Assembly (NCBI GenBank): GCA_945610215.1 | Contig: CALYZR010000022.1 | Coordinates: 1-7,856, forward strand | Direction: 5' to 3' | DNA from: an uncultured Clostridium sp. | GTDB lineage: Bacteria > Bacillota > Clostridia > TANB77 > CAG-508 | Length of the DNA: 7,856 bases | Shown here: positions 5,346 to 7,856 of the stretch, piece after piece | How the letters are laid out: every line of letters begins with the position of its first letter | Numbering within the stretch: the stretch's first letter is position 1 | The notes under the pieces: model-generated | The model's input: only the letters and a program-made list of their open reading frames with translations | What the model was told of the DNA's origin: nothing | Databases searched by the model: none | Program-made: the position numbers and the translations under genes

Positions 5346-6695
5346 TTATGCTTTTACTGCTTCTTTTTTTGTAGCTTTTTTTGTTTTCTCTTTTTTAGGT
5401 TTGTTTTCTTCTGTTTTTTCTGTTGGTAAACAAAGATTTAATATTATACCAACAATAGCTGCTAAACTCATTCCTGATATTGTTACTGATAAGTCTCCGC
5501 TTACTATTGATATTGTTGCTCCACCTAGTCCTAAAACTAGCATTGCAGATGCAACTATAACATTTTTTGTATTACTAAAGTCAACTTGATTTTGTATTAA
5601 AACTTTTAATCCATTAACTGCTATAAATCCATATAGAAGTAAAGATACTCCTCCTAAAACTGCATTTGGTATTGTTGATATTAAAGCTGTGAATTTACTA
5701 AAGAAACCTAATATTATTGCAATTACTGCAGCTAGTCCTATTACCCAAACTGATGCTACTTTTGTCATTCCTACTACTGATGTATTTTCTCCATATGTTG
5801 TATTTGCAGGTCCTCCAATTGCCCCTGCTACGAATGTTGCAATTCCATCTCCTAGTAAAGTTCTATCTAATCCTGGATCTTTTAATAAGTCTCTATCTAT
5901 AATTGCGCTTAGTGCTGTATGATCACCAATATGTTCTGCTATTGTAACTAATGCGATTGGCGCTATTGTAAGTATTGCAGAGAAATTAGGTGTATAGCTT
6001 AAAAATGGTATTATAAAGTTTGGAACACTAACTATTGCAGCTTCTGTAATTGGTGTAAAATCAACAATTCCTACTGCAACTCCTGCTAAATATCCTGCTA
6101 CTATTCCTACTAAAAATGGTATTACTTTTAAAAATCCTTTTGCTGCTACTGCTACTATTGCTGTAACTAAAAATGATACTAAAGCAACTACTATTGGTTG
6201 CCATTCTAAAGCGGCTCCACTTGTTAATCCTATTTGGCTTATTGCAGATGGTGCAAGTCCTAATCCTATAATCATTATCATAGGCCCTATTACTACTGGT
6301 GGCAATAGTTTATCTAGCCAATTTTTTCCTACAAGTTTAATAATTATTGCAAATATTACATAAATCAATCCTACTGCCATAATTCCTGTCATTGCTCCAG
6401 AAACTCCACCTTTTAAATATGCTGCTGTAATTGGTGCAATAAATGCAAATGAGCTTCCTAAGTAAACTGGTGATTTTCCTTTTGTACATAATATATAAAT
6501 TAATGTACCAATTCCAGATGCTACTAATGTAACTGGTATTGTAAGCACTTCTGCTCCCGCAGCTGAGTTGACCAATATTGGAACTAATATTGTTGCTCCA
6601 AACATAGCAAAAACGTGTTGAAGAGCAAGTATTATCCATTTTCCAATAGATGGTTTTTCATTAACGTCTAAAATCAAATTGCTTTTCTTTTCCAT
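5346..6695 (-). CDS. uraA: Uracil permease, NCS2 (UraA/PyrP) family
   Basis: I choose the ATG at 6693-6695 (449 residues): AGGGGG (6702-6707) lies 6 bases upstream. The frame stays open 14 codons further, but that extension overlaps the leader terminator and lacks a ribosome binding site. The protein imports uracil across the cytoplasmic membrane, probably with protons, feeding pyrimidine salvage. Family hallmarks: FGATILVPILV in the first membrane segment (32-42), SSFAFIAP (81-88), IAEHIGDHTALS (252-263) with Glu254, and GGPANTTYGENTSVVGMT (294-311) with Glu303. These Glu residues match the two that bind uracil in E. coli UraA. About 12-14 hydrophobic segments fill residues 20-423. The Lys/Glu-rich tail (426-449) is longer than in many homologues and looks cytoplasmic. 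The gene stands alone, with its own leader and terminator. PyrP would be an equally good symbol; xanthine or other NCS2 substrates are unlikely given the motifs. Confidence 0.93.
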   Translation of the reverse strand: MEKKSNLILDVNEKPSIGKWIILALQHVFAMFGATILVPILVNSAAGAEVLTIPVTLVASGIGTLIYILCTKGKSPVYLGSSFAFIAPITAAYLKGGVSGAMTGIMAVGLIYVIFAIIIKLVGKNWLDKLLPPVVIGPMIMIIGLGLAPSAISQIGLTSGAALEWQPIVVALVSFLVTAIVAVAAKGFLKVIPFLVGIVAGYLAGVAVGIVDFTPITEAAIVSVPNFIIPFLSYTPNFSAILTIAPIALVTIAEHIGDHTALSAIIDRDLLKDPGLDRTLLGDGIATFVAGAIGGPANTTYGENTSVVGMTKVASVWVIGLAAVIAIILGFFSKFTALISTIPNAVLGGVSLLLYGFIAVNGLKVLIQNQVDFSNTKNVIVASAMLVLGLGGATISIVSGDLSVTISGMSLAAIVGIILNLCLPTEKTEENKPKKEKTKKATKKEAVKA

Positions 6696-6701
6696 GATAT
6701 T

Positions 6702-6707
6702 CCCCCT
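6702..6707 (-). promoter_or_regulatory. Ribosome binding site that fixes the permease start
   Basis: AGGGGG on the minus strand, 6 bases before the ATG at 6693-6695. The only upstream in-frame ATG (6735-6737) lies within the leader terminator arm and has no such site, so the shorter 449-residue product is preferred. Confidence 0.75.
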
Positions 6708-6726
6708 AAATATTTTATTTAAGTGT

Positions 6727-6756
6727 AAAAAAAACACTAAAATTATTATTTTAGTG
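6727..6756 (-). terminator. Leader terminator (attenuator) upstream of the uracil permease
   Basis: Perfect 9-bp stem CACTAAAAT/ATTTTAGTG (arms 6748-6756 and 6735-6743) with loop AATA, followed on the minus strand by eight Ts (6727-6734). The stem has only three GC pairs, but the T-run is strong. It sits between the promoter at 6879-6907 and the permease start, so readthrough is needed for expression from that promoter. The last two codons (CAC TAA) of the leader frame form the first six bases of the 5' arm, so a ribosome finishing that frame would prevent the stem from forming. Confidence 0.65.
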
Positions 6757-6858
6757 AATTACAATATTTATAAAATTAAATGAAAATACTAAAAAAACAA
6801 AAAATACAATTGTTTTTGAATGCTTTTTATTCAATTTAACATTTAATATTTTCATCAT
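6751..6858 (-). CDS. Leader peptide of the uracil permease, 35 residues, U-rich codons
   Basis: Start ATG at 6856-6858 (a second ATG follows at once), stop TAA at 6751-6753. A GGGTG ribosome-binding-like site (6866-6870) lies 7 bases upstream. The product has a basic N-terminal half and a hydrophobic Phe-rich half (FFVFLVFSFNF, residues 19-29). The U-rich stretch at 6772-6804 contains 25 U in 33 bases, roughly 20-50 bases before the terminator arm. This matches the logic of the E. coli pyrBI leader: polymerase pauses in U-runs when UTP is low, the ribosome keeps up, and the terminator cannot form. The alternative is an independent small membrane protein with its own terminator. The regulatory role is inferred. 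Confidence 0.5.
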   Translation of the reverse strand: MMKILNVKLNKKHSKTIVFFVFLVFSFNFINIVIH

Positions 6859-6878
6859 TTTTTTACACCCTGCGAAAA

Positions 6879-6907
6879 ATAATACTATAATTTTACTATT
6901 TTTGCAA
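6879..6907 (-). promoter_or_regulatory. Promoter of the permease leader
   Basis: On the minus strand TTGCAA (6902-6907) and TATTAT (6879-6884) are separated by 17 bases. The start site would be near 6871-6873, about 14 bases before the leader ATG. Runs of seven As (6911-6917, 6921-6927, 6929-6935) directly upstream resemble an UP element or bent DNA and would strengthen it. Confidence 0.55.
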
Positions 6908-6961
6908 GTGTTTTTTTAAATTTTTTTATTTTTTTAAATTTATCTAATATAAATAGATTCT

Positions 6962-7054
6962 TGGCGGAGTGAGTGGGATTCGAACCCACGGGCCAGCTTT
7001 CACCGGCTAACTGTTTTCGAGACAGCCTCGTTATGACCACTTCGATATCACTCC
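6962..7054 (-). tRNA. tRNA-Ser (anticodon CGA, reads UCG)
   Basis: Acceptor stem GGAGTGA (7048-7054) pairs with TCACTCC (6966-6972), followed by discriminator G and an encoded CCA (6962-6964). The anticodon arm has CTGT/ACAG around loop CTCGAAA, giving anticodon CGA. The long variable arm (GCCGG... CTGGC) is the type II form expected for Ser, and the T arm is GTGGG-TTCGAAT-CCCAC. At 93 bases including CCA, the length is normal. AT-rich TATATTATAAA sequence just upstream (7060-7070) could be the -10 region, but no clear -35 is visible. It lies divergent to the DUF3298-type gene. I see no duplicated tRNA 3' end nearby that would mark an integrated element. Confidence 0.95.
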
Positions 7055-7124
7055 ATATATTTATAATATATCAAATTCTATAAAATATCTATAACTTTTT
7101 TTATTTTTTTGCATATTATGTTTT

Positions 7125-7131
7125 AGGTGAT
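7125..7131 (+). promoter_or_regulatory. Ribosome binding site that fixes the DUF3298-type gene start
   Basis: AGGTGAT matches the anti-Shine-Dalgarno extension and lies 4 bases before the ATG at 7136-7138. The frame could also begin at the GTG at 7127, but that codon is inside this site. Confidence 0.7.
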
Positions 7132-7135
7132 ATAT

Positions 7136-7786
7136 ATGTATAGAATTGTAACTAATGTTTTTGAAAAGGAGCTTTATTACAAAAATACTGTTGTGCTTAA
7201 GTATAAAATTGAATATCCAAAAATTATAGGAAATAGTGTTGGTATACATAGATTTAATAGGTTTAATTTTATAAAAGCAGTTAAGCTAAAACAGTATGTA
7301 GAAAAAGATTTGTTTAAAGAAGCAAAAGAATTGTATGATTTTAATATTAGTAATGGTTACCCTTTAATGGTATACGAAATTGTTTCTACCTTTACTGTAA
7401 CACTCAACAAAAATCCATATGTAAGTTTATATTCAGATGAATACATTTTTACTGGTGGGGCTCATGGAATTACTACTCGTACTTCTCAAAACTGGAATAT
7501 TCAAACTGCTAATCAAATAACTTTAAATGAATTATTTGATTGTAATTGTGATTACGTTTTGTATATTTTAAAGGATATAAATATTCAAATAGAGGAACAA
7601 ATTGCTAATGGAAGTAATTATTATTTTGATAACTACTGTAGCCTTGTTTTAAATAGTATTAATTTAAATAATTTCTATTTAAATAATAAGTATATAATTA
7701 TTTATTTTCAGCAATATGACATTGCTCCTTATTCTAGTGGATTACCTACATTTGAAATTACAAGTTTACCATATAGAAATGGTTAA
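7136..7786 (+). CDS. DUF4163/DUF3298-type protein without a signal peptide
   Basis: The ATG at 7136-7138 is chosen because the GTG nine bases upstream lies inside the ribosome binding site; this gives 216 residues. The N-terminal half (about 1-95) resembles DUF4163 (VLKYKIEYPKI, later MVYEIVSTFTVTLN). The C-terminal half is DUF3298-like: DEYIFTGGAHGITTRTSQNW (101-120) with the hallmark GGAHG, LNELF (130-134), and the closing YIIIYFQQYDIAPYSSGLP (186-204). The same domain pair forms the extracellular lysozyme-binding part of Bacillus RsiV and the N-terminal part of the deacetylase PdaC. Here there is no signal peptide, membrane segment or catalytic domain, so it appears to be a free cytoplasmic (or spore-internal) protein of unknown role. 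It is the only well-supported plus-strand protein gene in the window, and no clear terminator follows in the last 70 bases. Confidence 0.8.
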   Translation: MYRIVTNVFEKELYYKNTVVLKYKIEYPKIIGNSVGIHRFNRFNFIKAVKLKQYVEKDLFKEAKELYDFNISNGYPLMVYEIVSTFTVTLNKNPYVSLYSDEYIFTGGAHGITTRTSQNWNIQTANQITLNELFDCNCDYVLYILKDINIQIEEQIANGSNYYFDNYCSLVLNSINLNNFYLNNKYIIIYFQQYDIAPYSSGLPTFEITSLPYRNG

Positions 7787-7856
7787 ACAAATTACAATTT
7801 GCTCAGTTATTTTTATTTTACTTTATTTTTGCATAGTGTCATAAAAATCACCATAT

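Noticed and set aside
6337..6639. Minus-strand 100-codon frame inside the permease gene
   Set aside because: Out-of-frame shadow of the NCS2 permease, whose own frame carries all family motifs and a good start.
6941..6961. ATCTA/TAGAT hairpin downstream of tRNA-Ser as its terminator
   Set aside because: Only a 5-bp A/T-rich stem, followed by A-runs rather than T-runs on the transcribed strand.
7094..7120. AC-N16-CATATTATG upstream of the DUF3298-type gene as a sigmaK-like promoter, sharing GCATATTAT with the small Cys-rich gene
   Set aside because: The predicted start site would fall inside the ribosome binding site at 7125-7131, and the last box position mismatches; the shared motif may be chance in AT-rich DNA.
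7788..7801. CAAATT-AC-AATTTG inverted repeat after the DUF3298-type gene as a terminator
   Set aside because: The loop is only two bases, the stem is almost all A/T, and no proper T-run follows; not enough to call a terminator.
7794..7856. Possible minus-strand start (GGTGATTTTTATG-like) at the right edge
   Set aside because: The frame stops after nine codons and nothing supports a peptide.

Overview
The window looks like the chromosome of a low-GC, Gram-positive anaerobe of the Clostridia type, probably a host-associated or uncultured lineage. The evidence is strongly AT-rich DNA with A/T-ending codons, AGGAGG-like ribosome binding sites ahead of almost every gene, a type I dockerin on a secreted wall hydrolase, a clostridial Ig-like/cadherin-like surface protein, an ECF sigma factor paired with a membrane beta-propeller protein, and a type II tRNA-Ser with encoded CCA. 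Species cannot be fixed from this stretch. I see no phage, insertion-sequence transposase or CRISPR array.

Layout, right to left, because almost everything is on the minus strand. At the right edge a plus-strand gene (7136-7786) encodes a DUF4163/DUF3298-type protein with no signal peptide; 7787-7856 after it holds nothing I can support. Divergent from it is tRNA-Ser(CGA) (6962-7054). Next comes an NCS2 uracil permease (5346-6695), preceded by a leader with a good promoter, a 35-codon U-rich reading frame, and an intrinsic terminator whose 5' arm contains the end of that frame. This layout resembles UTP-sensing attenuation of E. coli pyrBI. A clean terminator (5294-5329) closes the permease gene.

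The next transcription unit is an ECF sigma factor (4723-5208) overlapping by 8 bases a membrane-anchored beta-propeller protein (2748-4730) that is probably its anti-sigma factor. An ECF-like promoter (TGCAAC, 17 bases, GGTATTAT) lies just upstream. A very small cysteine-rich membrane protein (2529-2675) follows with its own ribosome binding site and a possible sporulation-type promoter.

The gene-free stretch 2221-2528 is dense with structure: a bidirectional hairpin terminator at 2492-2520, a possible short structured RNA on the plus strand (about 2445-2520) behind an extended -10 box, a perfect 21-bp-arm palindrome (2387-2429), a second bidirectional terminator (2351-2391), then a strong sigmaA promoter (2263-2291); 2292-2350 holds nothing recognisable. 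That promoter drives a two-gene surface operon: a secreted glucosaminidase with SH3 and dockerin domains (526-2220), then a secreted Ig-like protein that starts a cadherin-like domain as it runs off the left edge (1-505).

Overall these are four to five independent small units with wall, envelope-sensing and pyrimidine-uptake themes. The most interesting items are the permease leader, the sigma/propeller pair, the structured block at 2351-2520 and the small Cys-rich protein.
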